A stretch of 64,000 bases of DNA, taken from Galbula dea. Taxonomy: Eukaryota > Chordata > Aves > Piciformes > Galbulidae. The notes below the pieces were generated by a model. The model did no database searches and was not told the DNA's origin. It saw only the letters and a list, made by a program, of their open reading frames with translations. The position numbers and the translations under genes were made by a program. The DNA lies in assembly GCA_013399015.1 (NCBI GenBank), contig VWZX01010538.1, forward strand, positions 868,001 to 932,000, given 5' to 3'. Below are positions 43,311 through 56,600 of the stretch, piece by piece (positions within the stretch are counted from its first letter, which is position 1; each line of letters starts with the position of its first letter).

Positions 43311-45368
43311 CAACCTAATTCAACGTAACTATAATTTGCAATACTTAAAAACAAGATTTACAACAGAGTAATGACCTTCTGCCACTCAGGTGAAATAATT
43401 ATATAATCCATACAGTAATTTTATAACTGTATTTTTACAATAGCTTTAACTTCCAGAGGAGACAGTGTGCTTTCCCAGGGAGCAAGTTTCAAACCCACTA
43501 ATTTGCATCATTCAATTCTTCATGGGACTTAAAAAAACAGTAATAAATTGGTTCGAAATATATACAGTGAAGACCACCAGAAAGCTGTTTTCTTGAAATG
43601 AGGAATTCTGTAAGAAATACATAATATATTGTTTCAAGACTATCTTACAGAAAAGCAGCAACTTTCAGCGGTTGCTACTCTATTTAGAGTTTTTTTATAA
43701 AAGTGAGCCCACTAGGCAAATATAATCAGCAGACTTAAAAGATTATAGTAATTCTTCAGTTACAGCAAGAACCTCAAAAGTATTTCATATTGATTGAATA
43801 ATTTTCAATACCTGTATAGCTTTTGAATACTAATTGGCCATTATATACACTTTTGTACAGTTCTAAAATATTACATCTCAGTAATTAAGATAAACATACT
43901 ATAGAAAAGGTACCATATTTTAATTTCTCTAACATATGTTATTGCAGTCAAATACCAAGTCTAGTCTTCATTTACTTCATTTCTGGTGAAAAGAAATATT
44001 TACTTATGAATACTTCAACTGAAAGATTTATTTAAACCTTCCTCCATGCATTTGACATACTAATACGAACAAGGAAAAACTAAACCAAACAACTTTGAGA
44101 AAAACAAATAAATTGTTGTTAAGAAAAGGAAAAACTTTAAATACTAATACTAAACCTATGTTAGGTCTGGTATGAATATTAAATGGCCGTATCACGTTTG
44201 TAAAAATTTAACTTCACAAAACAGTTAATTTCTGTTGAAATTAAGTTTATAGTTACATCAAATAACTGAAGTGCTAATGTCTCCCTCAGCTGCCTACTTT
44301 GAACATACTGCAACAATAAAGCTTACTGTATAAACAAACAACTTACTACACATTTATCCTTTAGTCCTTTACAGAATGGATCCAAGTTGTTTTCAGACTG
44401 TCTAGCCTGCTGGTATGTGCCATGCTCAGATTAGGTATCCAGGTATAGTGTCACATCCTTCTGAGCCAATCCTTCCACTAGAGCTGGTATTGGCAGAGGA
44501 GAGCCCACTCCTGGTACAGAGCTGACTTAAGCTCTCAGGTAGGGATGTTCAGAAGGGTGCCCTAATCCCTCAGTTTAAATGTAGCTTTAATGTCCAGTGT
44601 TGTTTCCTCACACTTCTACTGCTCTTTGTACTTGTATGGATATTTACATAATCAAAAGGAACACAAAAAATAAAACAACTGCTCCGATACTTAACTACAA
44701 AATAAGCAACTGAAATTTACTTCCCCCCTTGTAATTGTTTTTACTGTGGAGGAAAAAAAAAAAATGCTATCCAGCACCAGTAAGAGCCATGAGAAAATAA
44801 CACCAGGCACTGCAGAAGATAGAACAGGACAGTAAAATTATCAGTATTACAACAGTCACCTCAAAGCCATGCTAATTTCAACACCTAGTAGTTAGGTGGC
44901 TAAAGCTGACATACAAGTCCTGTAGAGAGTGCTCTATCTTCTGCTTCCTCTGACCAGTTATTTGAGTATTTTACACTTCCTGTTTTGGTACCAGCAAAAA
45001 CCAAGGAAATCTTTTTTGACTGATGCCCCACAATTATCTCTCCTTGGTAATGACTCACATTTCCTTTCTAAAAAGAATTCCCTTCATTGTGTGAAATGCT
45101 GAACTGGATGATAGGGTGGATATGAAAACACATATAGAAAAGGCATTTGGATACAGCCTACATTAATTACATTACTTTAAATGTTCTTGCTCTGTAGTTG
45201 ATGCTTTTTTTTTTTCCATTCAGCATACTGGCTCAGATCAAATAATTCAGGAGCCTGTTGCCCAACAGAAATACCCAGAAATCATGAAAGCCATATCACA
45301 TTTTTAGGTTCAGTGGTTGCTGAAACAATTTACCCTGCCACAAGACAGTGCTTTATTATATTTAAAGA

Positions 45369-45408
45369 AAGAAAAAAAAAAAACCACAAACCAAAAAAAC
45401 AACAAACC
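45369..45408. repeat. A-rich A/C tract
   Basis: A run of A followed by ccacaaacc and aacaacaaacc units, within the predicted MARCHF5 3' UTR. Confidence 0.85.
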
Positions 45409-45515
45409 AGGAGCAGCAACTTATCACAATTCTTCACTACTGTGCAATAATGATGGAATCAATACAACATGGAAACCTGTTAGGTGAGACTGTATGACAT
45501 CTGGAGATCACAGTC

Positions 45516-45632
45516 TTATGCTCCTTCTTGCTCAGGATAATTTAAAATTTTTCGGTGAGCTTGGCGCAAATATTGCTGCTGTTTGAAGTAAACCTTAAAA
45601 GCTCCTTTTATAGCAACAAAAGCAATTCCACC
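45516..45632 (-). CDS. MARCHF5: MARCHF5 terminal coding exon 6 (residues 241-278) and stop
   Basis: A 117-nt exon with acceptor tatttcag on the - strand. It encodes GGIAFVAIKGAFKVYFKQQQ and YLRQAHRKILNYPEQEGA, then taa. It includes the fourth membrane segment and the basic cytosolic tail. Confidence 0.96.
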   Translation of the reverse strand, partial: GGIAFVAIKGAFKVYFKQQQYLRQAHRKILNYPEQEGA

Positions 45633-48600
45633 CTGAAATAAAAACATATTTTGAAAATTTGCAGTTTGTTTTTCTCTCCTTATTAAAATAAGTAATAAAG
45701 GGATTCTCTGAAAGAATTAGTAAGCAGAAGCTAATATGAAAAGGTTAATGATATAAACCCTAAGTCTTCCCTTGTAGAGATTGTTCTTAAAAGATTCTGG
45801 TTCCTCATCTTCATTATCACCCTTAATTACTGTTAAGGTCTGCCTAGTGCAGTACCAGATACAAGTTTTGACCTTGTCTTAAATTGACATTAGTTTCAGT
45901 CATAAGGACAAAGTCTCTCACACACGTGATCCTTGTCGACTGCCAAGACACGCAACCTTAACAAAACCCTTCCCTTAATCACAATTCCACTCTTCTGTTC
46001 TAGATCAATTTAAATTCCTTTTTACTTTTTCTCCCTCCCCCACAACACTTCACATTCCCATATTAATATCATTTGTGAAATAAACTGAATCTTACCAAGA
46101 TTGTCCTTTGTAAATTTGAGTTAACGCTGCTGAACAGCAGCTTGCCAACTATTGTGGCAATAGTAGGGAAAACTAGAGCTCCACACAGAATACGTGTAGC
46201 AGAGACATGATCTGCCAAAGGGTTGGCCTCTGCTGGAATACGAGGAACAGGACATCCAATGCCTACAGGGGTGAGAGTGGGGGAAGAAAAGGTAGCCAAT
46301 AAACATAGCCACTACCTCAAACAGAACACAACACCACCCACATACACATTAGTGCCCCCTCTGACTCCCTTATAAATCCTTAGCCCAATTACTTTTGAGA
46401 AGTATCCCTCCTCTCAGTGATTATTCTCTTTCCATTAAATGACTGGATTCATTTTTACTTTCAAGTAAGACCAATGATTTTCAATAGCTTATTTTATTAC
46501 TAAGGCCTTAACTGAAATCATGCTTCTACTCCTCTTGGCCCCACCTTTCTCATGAGGTACTATACAAACAATCTAAATAGATTGAATTGAAAATAGAGGA
46601 AAGGTGTTTAACATCTTTACTTAAAAATGGTAAAAACTACTTGCCTATCCCCATCTCCTAAAGGCATAAATTAAAGCTTGATATTTCCTTTTAAATGTAA
46701 TCACATTACCTGGAAATATGCTGTTCAAAATTTGCAGCTTATTAGAGTATTTGCGCCACAACCTGAGCACATAGTCCTCCCAACGAATCATCTTGCCCAG
46801 TATTAGCATGACTGGGATAGTGGGAAGTCCAATCAAAAGAAATAAAGGATCAGCTCTCTCCATGACGTCAAGACCTTCTTTGTGACCCACAACCTGGTAA
46901 ATATTTATATAGTTGACAAACAAACAAAGGCCACAACTGAAAAAAGAGTGTAACTTTTTCAAAAGGCTAGTTTGTTTGGGGCTGCCCATACATTTTAACT
47001 TCAAAGGAAAAAGTACTGTTTTACCTAATGTACTTAAGTTTTCCTTTTGCATCCTTGGTCACTTATCAAGTGTAATGCAGGCGAGCTACCAACCCTAGTA
47101 GGCAAGTTATCAACCTTACAGAGAGCTGCAACAATTCCTTAGCTTCTCAAGAAAAGTTTCATGTACTTCTGTCTGTTTCATGTACTTCTACTACTGCCTA
47201 AGCATCTGAAACGTCAAAATAGGATGCTTTCCAAAATACATATGAGAATTTCCAATTTTAGTATGATTAATTCTATACTCAGAAATTGATTAGCTACTAC
47301 TCTTTAAAAGATAAATTGATCGCAAGTATCTCAAGATGTTTCAAGTCAAAAATTTCTGATACAACAGAGATCACAGTATAAAAACTATTGCTTCACTGAA
47401 CAGTGCAGGACACAGGGAAGAAGCTAGGGTAACATACCACAGTACCTTCAAACTGTACTTTTTTAGGCTTGCTTTGAAAACCCTTCCATGTTATTCTTCT
47501 AGAAAAGGAAGCTGTTTTATAGCACAGCCTCAAGAATAGTCATAACCAATAATGCTTCCACCAAAATATTATTCCTGCAAAAAATATTCAGCATTTGTCT
47601 TCCAGCTTCTTCACTATCTTCCACCCAAACTGTTATGTCTGACGCTATCCTTTTTCTCCTTATAGTCCTTGTCCACCCAAAAAAGCCTCAGTATCTTGTC
47701 TCTGCTTTAGATTACTATGTCCGTTTTCAGAAACCCCATGATTTGTTACTGACTTAGCTACCACTGGAGTAACCACGTCAATTGTATCTTCATGTTTGTT
47801 TTCCATCTGAAAATGGAAAAGGAAACCACCTTTAAAAATAGCTTTTGTGCTTCTCTCTGACCCTTCAACTTTAGAAGTCTGAAAAACATCAGAAAATAAC
47901 CTGTATTAAACCTAGCACATCTAGGGTGGCAAATGGGGTGGAACAGTTTCCATCCACTTCCAGTTTAACCTCCTCCCCTATAAGCAAAAATAAATTACTC
48001 TCGTATCCAGTGTGCCATCCATATGATCAAAAAACCAGTAAGTCAGAGGAAAATAGCTAATTCTATATACCATGGATTTGACCAGCTGTCAAACTAACGT
48101 TTAAGGAGATCCTGATTTCAAAAGCAAAACTATAAATACAGAAAGTATCTAAAAAGGTCATGTGAGTTCCTACAGAAAAAGGCTCAGTGTAGCAGCGAGC
48201 CAGAAGAGGACTAGTACATTTCACAAAGTCTAGTTGTAGTATTCCAGATGGTTGCAGTATTCCTCTAAGGGCCACAACAAGAAAAAAAATAACAGATGAG
48301 AAATAAGTGTACTACTCTGTAATACAGACTTATCCACTGGAACAGAGGAGTTACTGAAAGTCATTATACATCAATTATGCAGCCCCTTGGCCCTGCCCAT
48401 GCTGGTACCATGGAGCCTGCATCAATTCTTTTGGGCTCCAGTTCATGCAGTCATACATTTCTGCTATGAGGTCACGTACAAAGGTGATCCGAAACAGCAC
48501 ACAGTGTTGACATGGAGCAACCTGCAGAGCTGCAGGGCAGTACACACACTTCAAGAAAAAGTAGTACCATCTGACTTACATGGATAAGGACTACTAGGTT

Positions 48601-51600
48601 GTATATTTAAAATTAGAACTGTGTAAAGGAATACTTATTAGCCTACAAATTTGTTATTTCTGCCTATGACTGCATTAGCATTAGAAATACTTCTATGCTT
48701 CCAGGCAAAACACACGTTATTTGCTTGATACAGGAATTAACAACTAGAATAGTAATGAAGGTCCTTTTTTTGTAGAATCTATGCAAACACTCATCTTGCA
48801 GTTGACCTATGACAGCTGTAAACAAGTCTTTCCATACTTAATATTGTCTACCACTTATTAACATTCTTTTTATATTTAAACAGCAAGTTCACAAGAACAG
48901 AAGTAGGAAAAATATTTTTCTCTTTCAATTAAGCATACAGGCTGAATTAATTAAAAGAACATACTATTAGTGTTTTGCATTTGTTGTTTATGAATGAATT
49001 GCACCATTCAGAGCATGCATTTTCCTATACAATAAAAAAGTGGCAGGACTGAAAAATTCGCCATGTCTAAACCCTTTGAATGGCAATAGCAAAATATTTT
49101 TACAGGTAAAAAGAGATTAGTTTCATATCTTTTCTGAGGAACCTGACTATCCATTGTTAGTGGTTAGGTGGTGTAATTGCACCTTTTCTGTAGGAGGAGA
49201 AGTGGGTTCACCAGTCAGCTATACAAAGGGCAGCCAGCTACAGCAGAAGTGAATTTTGTTAGTTGCAGTCTGAACCATGTTTGAACAGGCATACGTGGCT
49301 TTACACAGTATCATCAATTAAAAGTGAACAGCTTTCTATCCACCTGTCTCTTAAAGTGCTGAAAGCAGGTAAAGAATGTTTTAAGCCAACAAAAGAGGAA
49401 TTTAATTAACTGACTTTTGTTTAGAAGGCTTGCTTTCAAAGCTGGTAAGAGGAGGGAATACATGCGTACCTGCATCACCGTCACAGCTCCGTATGTTACA
49501 GCTGTCCAGTATATAGAGCCCACCATTATTCCAGCTGCAGCAAATGGACATGCCTTTGAGATCAGGCGATCTGCAAGATCCAAAACGTAAACAACTGGAC
49601 CTGTGATAAAGGAAAAGTAAGGTTTCAAGAGATACATATATATAGGCTCATACTGAAGAAGGTTCTCAGCATCTATCACTGGTAAGAAAGAATGAATTTG
49701 GCAAAATGCAAGTCTGACATCCCACACATTCTGTTTAAATGAGAATATATAATTAAAAAGCTACTAAGCTAAACTTTTAACTTATTTCTACCTGCCATTT
49801 TACTCACTGCAACATCTTTCTGAGACATAAATACATTGGTGAAAGCACTGAATAATTTACCCACTGAAGTTGACAAGCATCCTTTATCTGCCTTGAATCA
49901 GAATTATTCTGCTGTAGAAACTGTTTTAGGCTAAGCGGCTTTTTTACTTGTTAGATGTTTTAGTTTTGAAAAGGAATAAACACTTATTAGTTGTAATGGA
50001 CTTCACATGCTTATCTTGGACAGCTTCACCTAAGATTTCTGTCACTAAACTATCCTGCTCTACAGTAACAAAGCACAGTCAGTATGAAAGATTCCTTCTG
50101 CTGGAAGAGGCAGTAATTAAATAACTAAGTGTTAAAGACTGTCTCACTTTTGTTTAAGACACTTCAAACTCATGATTGAAGTTTGATGGACCCAAATGCA
50201 CTTTGCACTTCTCTGCTATCAATGCCTTCTGTATTATTATGCAATTCTGAAATTTTTATGCCCTTCTCATCTTCAAAAATGGAATAAGATGGTATTGTGA
50301 GGGAAAACATACCAAAAGATTCTTCCAAACCTGCATGCAAGATCTGAAGAATCTCATGCAAAAATTTTAGGCCAGCTTCAGAAGCTAGGAATGTTAGCAT
50401 TTAGGAATCTTAGCTTTGGAATAAAGTATGCCACAAATCACAAGAACAAATGAAAATGCCTGTTGTTATTTATGTGTGCATTGTCACAGCATCACAGTAT
50501 GTTAGGAGTTGTCCCAAAACTACAGTTGCTTCCCCTTTTTCCCACTGCCAAAATAAAATGCAAATGCAGCTAATGGTACAGTTTCATCATTCGAGATATA
50601 AGTAATTATAAGCAGCCTCAGGTTTAGTGGTACATTGCGAAGTATGCAGCTATCAAACCATTTTTTGCCAAAGCCAACGACAAATGTTATCTTTTGATGC
50701 CTTATGATGGAGATTAAGATTCTTCTATACCTTAACACTTACAGCAAAGCTGAAATGTGTTTGATATATGAATAACTTGGTAATCTGTTTCATGCTGGTT
50801 TATGTTTTATTAAATACCATCAGTACACTAGACTGTATTTCTTTACCGTTACTGTGTTCTTTCATAGAAATAAATGTCATCTTCCATATAAAATTCCCTT
50901 CACACCCTAACTTTGTCAGCCCTTATACTAAATGAAAAGAGGTCCTGTCCCAAAGAACTGACAGTGCAAGTTATTTTCAGATGTTTAATTACAGTAATAA
51001 GAAACTTTAAAAAAAAAAATCTCTTAAATCCTCTAAATGCCTGTACTCAAATGCTATATCAGCATTTCTTTAACAACAGCTTTACTTTTCAACAAAATTT
51101 AAGTTTCCATAGCAACATTTCATTTTCTTTCCCTACTTAATATGTCTTATAGAACATACAGGCAAATGAGGGCTGAAATAACAGTAACCATTGCTAATTT
51201 AAATATATGCAACATTATGCAGTGTCCTACTCTACTACTCAAGAAATAGACTCTGAAGGACCATCTCCAATGTTTTTCTTTCATCTTGACAAAGAGAGCT
51301 AGAGCAGTATCCAAAAACCACAGATATTCTGCCTCTTGAATATAGGGCAATACTGACTTAGGAGCACCTCCCAAACAAAGTAAAAGTGTGGTTTTGAGGT
51401 AATGCAACAGGATGCTCAGTGAGGTTCTATTCTCTTAAATTCCATTTTCCTTTGATAACAGTTTTTCTGCAAGTTAAGGAAAAAAAAGTGCCAATATGTG
51501 GCAACTGCTGAAAGAAGTCACCCTCTGCTCAACAAGAAAAAGCAAAATCACAATAGCTATTAATTAATTATAGGTCAATCCCTTCTAAGACTTATCAATA

Positions 51601-52012
51601 TAAGGAAATGCATCCAAAATCTGCAGAAGGTGTTTAACAACGCCACCAAATTGAACAGAACAAAGTTATTTTCTGTCTGGAAAAGGGAACAGACAAGTTT
51701 TCAAAAGAACTGATGCTTCAAGCACAAAAAACATAGAAATAAAAGTAGGAACAATATAAAGACACAACACATTATACCACATATAAAATTTAAATTATAC
51801 ATATCTTACCTAGCTTTGGAAATACTATTAAATATTCTGCATTGCACTGAGGACAAGCCACTCTAGCAGTACTGTTTCCTCTCTGCTTTTCATCCACCCA
51901 GCGCTGCAGACAAGTCTGATGAACCCATTTCGTAGAGCCCCTGCACCTGCAAGGTCTCACCCACTCTGCTGTCCGATCATCCTCATCAGTAGCAAAACAA
52001 ACCCAGCAGCTT
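45516..52012 (-). CDS. MARCHF5: E3 ubiquitin ligase MARCHF5 (MITOL), exons 2-6
   Basis: MARCHF5 is a RING-CH ubiquitin ligase of the mitochondrial outer membrane that acts on fission and fusion factors and other mitochondrial proteins. Joining 52012-51810, 49600-49470, 46893-46710, 46262-46096 and 45632-45516 on the - strand gives residues 13-278 with no frameshift. The total length is the usual 278 if exon 1 supplies 12 residues. Landmarks are the C4HC3-type RING-CH ligands Cys14, Cys17, Cys33, Cys35, His43, Cys46, Cys65 and Cys68, then four hydrophobic membrane segments in exons 3, 4, 5 and 6. Exon 1, with the start codon, is not in the window. The gene converges on IDE, the same arrangement as in human. 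Confidence 0.97.
45633..46095 (-). other. MARCHF5: MARCHF5 intron 5
   Basis: A 463-nt intron with donor gtaaga and no recognisable internal feature. Confidence 0.85.
46096..46262 (-). CDS. MARCHF5: MARCHF5 coding exon 5 (residues 186-240)
   Basis: A 167-nt exon that completes Gly185 and encodes IGCPVPRIPAEANPLADHVS, ATRILCGALVFPTIATIVGK and LLFSSVNSNLQRTIL. It contains the third membrane segment. Leu replaces the human Met in KLMFSS. Confidence 0.96.
46263..46709 (-). other. MARCHF5: MARCHF5 intron 4
   Basis: A 447-nt intron, donor gtaatg, acceptor cccctgtag. No other feature seen. Confidence 0.85.
46710..46893 (-). CDS. MARCHF5: MARCHF5 coding exon 4 (residues 124-184)
   Basis: A 184-nt exon encoding VVGHKEGLDVMERADPLFLL, IGLPTIPVMLILGKMIRWED and YVLRLWRKYSNKLQILNSIF, then P. 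It contains the second membrane segment and ends with the first G of Gly185. Confidence 0.96.
46894..49469 (-). other. MARCHF5: MARCHF5 intron 3
   Basis: A 2.6-kb AT-rich intron with donor gtacgc. A slightly more G+C-rich patch near 48380-48600 is of unknown origin; otherwise I see nothing. Confidence 0.8.
49470..49600 (-). CDS. MARCHF5: MARCHF5 coding exon 3 (residues 81-123)
   Basis: A 131-nt exon that completes Gly80 and encodes PVVYVLDLADRLISKACPFA, AAGIMVGSIYWTAVTYGAVT and VMQ. It carries the first membrane segment. Acceptor tttatcacag on the - strand. Confidence 0.96.
49601..51809 (-). other. MARCHF5: MARCHF5 intron 2
   Basis: A 2.2-kb AT-rich intron. It contains a very short minus-strand CR1-type tail at 50485-50511; nothing else is recognised. 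Confidence 0.8.
50485..50511 (-). mobile_element. Minimal CR1/SINE 3'-end fragment
   Basis: The 21 nt at 50491-50511 (atcacagtatgttaggagttg) are exactly the reverse complement of the tail of the SINE at 63851-63871. Only the 3' tip is present, so the element is extremely truncated or the rest has decayed. Confidence 0.6.
51810..52012 (-). CDS. MARCHF5: MARCHF5 coding exon 2 (residues 13-79), RING-CH domain
   Basis: A 203-nt exon with acceptor gtaattacag and donor gtaaga on the - strand. It starts with the last base of Arg12 and encodes SCWVCFATDEDDRTAEWVRP, CRCRGSTKWVHQTCLQRWVD and EKQRGNSTARVACPQCNAEY, ending LIVFPKL. All eight zinc ligands of the RING-CH domain are present in the CxxC, CxC, HxxC, CxxC pattern. 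Thr45 replaces the human Ala next to Cys46. Confidence 0.97.
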
Positions 52013-53600
52013 CTGTAATTACAAGAAGGAAAAAAAAGATATTTTTTGCTACTTTTACATGCTTACAATGAACTTTCACATGTGAAAGCATGTAGTTTAG
52101 AAACTGTGCACCTAGAGGAGATGGTGATTAAGTATAAAGCAACAAGCACCAAAAGTCTTAAGTATTTTGTACTACAGTCTTGTTTTGGTATTAACATAGA
52201 GCTTTAAAATAACATTACAGACAGCTAAACAACTGCTTTTAATACATTCTGAATTACTTATTTAACTTTTAGATAATTTATGAATTTAAAAAAAGCACTG
52301 AGACTGTAGTTCATCCTCTGAATAATTCAACATATGAAAAATCCAAATATTTTTAAATGTGTTCTCCTACAGCAGATTTCAGTTTTTAAAATTAAAAAGG
52401 TAAAAATCAACACAGTAGTCTTACTTGGGAAGCTATCTCCAATCCTCTTAAAAGACAAAACACAAATAATACAATGTATCACAAATTAAACTGTTAAGTT
52501 ATATTCAATTTATCCCCTCTATTTGAAAAGAGAAAAGTATTTAATTCAGAATTTATATTATACCAAATCAATTAAAGTACTTCAAGAATACTACCGTACT
52601 ACTACAGAAGGAAATTTCTGCACTTCAAAATTATCTGGAATTAAAACATATTAATTCCATAAGGAGAAAATACAAGACTGACAGGCTACGTCACCTGACC
52701 TGAAGAGAGCACACATGCTAGTAATTCCCAGATATCTCATCTAATGATCAGGCGACACCCTTGCACACCTTGCATCTTGCAAGAGAAACTAAAGTATGGA
52801 TATAAAATAGGAAACTATCAGATATGTTGTTCCAATAATTTAGTTTTTGCTGTGAAATAATTTGCTAATTCCCATTCTGATAATAATGAAGTTGAGACAA
52901 TAAATCAGAAACAAAATAAGGATCTTACCAGAAATATCTCTTTCAATATATTTTAAAATATATTTTACACAGATGATCGCAAACATAATTAAACCTTTAT
53001 AAAAGTGTATGGCAACAGCATCCCTATAATTTAACTATCAAGTCAATCTAATTAGATATTATGCACTGACGTTTTGCAGCACTATTTTGATGCTGAAGTT
53101 TTGTTTTCTTAGTATGAGTAACATCATTAAGATGTAACAGTAAAAGGCTTCTTATGTGTAACCACTAAACAGACAGCAACTGAGACAGTAAGAAATTGAG
53201 AAATGCTCTGGCACTACTGAACAAATTAAAAGGTTAAGATTCAAGAATAGTGATTGTAGTTTCTATGTGGGGATGTTAGTGGTTCATGATGCTTTTTCTC
53301 TCCCTCCTCTAACTTTTGTTTTCAGTAATAAACTTTCCTAGCCTCTTAAACTCTTCAAATCAAATCTTCTCCCTGTTTCAGCTTCTCAGCCGCTCCTCGC
53401 CTATATTTCTTCCACTCCTTTTTTGTTTCAGTCTGCCCTTTCTGCATCCCATCTCTAACCTTTGTTAGCATCTGGGAAGCAAAATTAGTTTAGAAATCCC
53501 CATCAACTGTAGTGATTTTGCCAGACTGTCATATTCTCTCTTGTGAAAATCAGTGCAAAATAGTTATCAGAAAACTTACTTGACAAATTTATATTTGAAC

Positions 53601-53642
53601 ATATATATATACACACATATATATATATATATATATACACAC
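53601..53642. repeat. (AT)n/(AC)n microsatellite
   Basis: Alternating atatat and acacac blocks over about 42 nt in MARCHF5 intron 1. Confidence 0.93.
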
Positions 53643-56600
53643 TGACAATTTTTCCTCTGCACGCCTTCCAAAAAAAAGAAAAAAAATTTATGCACAGCAA
53701 GGACAAGTCTTACTAGAACGACCTACAAAGCAACTAAAACGCAGTAATTCCTTTAAAAGGTCAATATTTTGCCCCTAGCATGTTATTTGTAAACAGGTTT
53801 TGGTGGCTTTGTTTTGTTTTGAACACCTCTATGAGGAAAAAGAGGGGGAGGAAATAACAATGGGAAACTTGGAAATTTTTTCAGGATTAAAAGTGAAGCA
53901 ATGAAAAAAATTGTCATCTAACAGCTTCCTTTTCAGACCTGGCTAGTTTGGATATATGTAAACTGAAAGTGTTTCTCTACAGAAGAATAACCATGTTTTG
54001 ATTATAGGAATAACTGTGCCTGCAAAATACTTGCAAGAGATTCTTTTAAAGCAATTAATCTTTTTCTGCTTCATAGTAGTTGAAGTATACTGGAATTAAG
54101 TGGCAATTTATTGCTGACATACTTGTGATAGGAGCTATATTTGAGATGCAGATTCCAGGGAAGACTGCAGGGAAAGCAATTTAATATTGAACAACAGGTA
54201 AAACAAACATCACTGTCATGTGCACATGTCTAGTTTTAAGTACAGAACATATTAGGTAGAGATGTAAATGTTTAACATTGGTGCTCTAAAACTAAAGCTG
54301 CATAAGTCCGCATTCAAGAAGAGTGTTCAGTTGGAGGACTGACATCTTGAATCAGACCTGCAATTTCTTCCATTCATCTTAATGCAAAGGTAAAAGCCAA
54401 GTCAGATTTGGCTTCTTTCTGTCCTTCCCCACATCATCTTTAATTTTTTATTTAAAACATAATTTTAAATCAAAATCATCTTGTAATACCATCCCTCTTT
54501 TTACCTTCATGCTCCTGATATGTACCTATAACAGTCCTAAATGAAAGGACACAAGAACCTTCCTAAGCAGAAGGAGGAACGACAGGCAAGCCACAAGTTA
54601 GTAAGAATCTAGATGAAAATGCTGAGAGCGCCAAAGATTTTGAAGTGTTACAAAGTGTGGTAGACATTTTTATTCATTACACTTGATGTCAAGGAGTTTT
54701 TAAGGAGCACATCTCTTTGCGATGTTCTTCAGTTTTCCATTTACACCAAGAAACCCCAAATCTACTGCAAGAACAAACAATACTATACTATACTATTGAC
54801 AATTGTACCTCTGACAATTTATTGCTGCATTAGAGGTAAACATTCACTCTTTCATTCCACATCCTATTTAGGCCTACGACTGCTCTAAATTTTAACTTAA
54901 ATTTTTAGTTTTAAACTAAAGGCATCCCAATACAGCCAGTTGGGTCTGTGGGTGCCAGTAAGCTCAGATGCTACCACATAACAGAAGTCTAACCTTTGTT
55001 CAAATGACATACTTAAGCATGAACATAATCTTGGTATACTGTAATTTTAACTAGTGAATTTGTCCATGAATTCTCTACAGATTAAATTCTGTTCAAGTTT
55101 TCTGTTAAGGTTAATAAGTCAAGAAAAATAAGCATCTTTATTTTTTTCACCCAATTTCTTGGCAGGCAATTGTATCTGAAAACCTGAAAGATCCATGAAA
55201 AGAATAACAAAATCCTTTACAGACTTAAACCTTTCGAGTCATGAATAATGAACAGTAGATTCCTTGTATTCTGTCATCAGCTTTATCTCTTTCTATTGCT
55301 AGCAGCCGTAGCAGAAAGGGCTAAATAAAACCATTTCAAAACACGTATCTTGGCTCTTGCCAGACTTTCCATTTTCTTGTACTGAATAAAATATGACCTT
55401 GATTCTTACCACTGAATCAGGTTGCTACTCAGATAACCTGAAATAGAAAAGGCTGACAGGGTGGAACAAAGCATTGTTTCTGATAGAAACTCAAACCTTT
55501 TTTCCTGGATGACTTTGTACAGAGCCAAATCAATAACACTAATGTATTTTTCCACAATTCCTTGCCTTAAAAAAAACTACAAAACCAAACACAAAACATA
55601 CACAAAAGACAGGCCAATATAATTATTTCAGCTTTGAAAATAGGGTTACAAATGTCTTTTAGATTCAACTTTCTAGCACCTAAATGTCTCCAGTCCCAAA
55701 AATTCTTTTTTGATTCCAAGAATAACTCATTTATTGCATCTGGTTTTTTAAGTCTACCAAAGACTCTTTCCATCACACTGCATATGCTAAGAGCAAAGCG
55801 GATGGCAAGTTGTATTAAGGACTAAAGATCCTATACTCAAAATGTTATATGACTAATCTAGAAAGCCAAGGCTTGACTAAAACCAGATTTTCCCAAACAC
55901 AAGTTTCTCATCAGTAAGGAAGCTACTCTCTTCTGTACCTGGTTGCAGTTACAGCTCCAACACACCAGTAAGATCCTCCTGTATCAACAGACGTACCTAC
56001 AGGCAGATCGCTTTCCTTTTTATTGAGATATACCCTATTGAAAAGTTAACTTTTTTCCTAAACCAGTCTTAGGTGGGAGGGAGGACAGGTTTCAATTCAT
56101 GTTATTAAAATCAAATCTGCCTCTATCTGTGGGAGCTCAATTCACCACAATACAGCTCTGTTTTCAAGCAGACATAACTGTGTAAAGAAATACAAATAAG
56201 TAATTTAAAAGCAGCAAGTTAATTATAGATACCCACAAATTAAAAGTTTGTGGAAATTTTTAATGCCACATAAGCCTAGGAGATATTCCCATGTCTATCC
56301 AAAACAATTAATAGAAGATGACTCATGAGACTCAGATAACTTGTAAGACTTCACAGGTCCTTTTTTAGGCTGGTTTCAAACATTCTGTACTACAAGAATC
56401 TTGGAATGTTTTCCCTGCAGTGACACACACACAAACAGCACACAAAATCAGAAAACTTCTGAGAAAATACAACTCTTCAAGACTTTTAGTTGGACCCTAA
56501 CCCTTACTATGGAAATGCAAATTGAACATGCATGACATGCTTTAGAGCCATGGATTAAAATGCCTACTTCCTCTCATTACAATTCCTTCATAAAATATAA

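Larger units (their letters stand above)
43290..45515 (-). other. MARCHF5: MARCHF5 3' untranslated region (inferred)
   Basis: About 2.2 kb of AT-rich sequence after the MARCHF5 stop on the - strand. The likely end is set by the signal at 43305-43310. Earlier aataaa hexamers on the - strand (45352-45357 and 44027-44032) would give shorter UTRs. An A/C tract at 45369-45408 lies within it. Confidence 0.6.
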
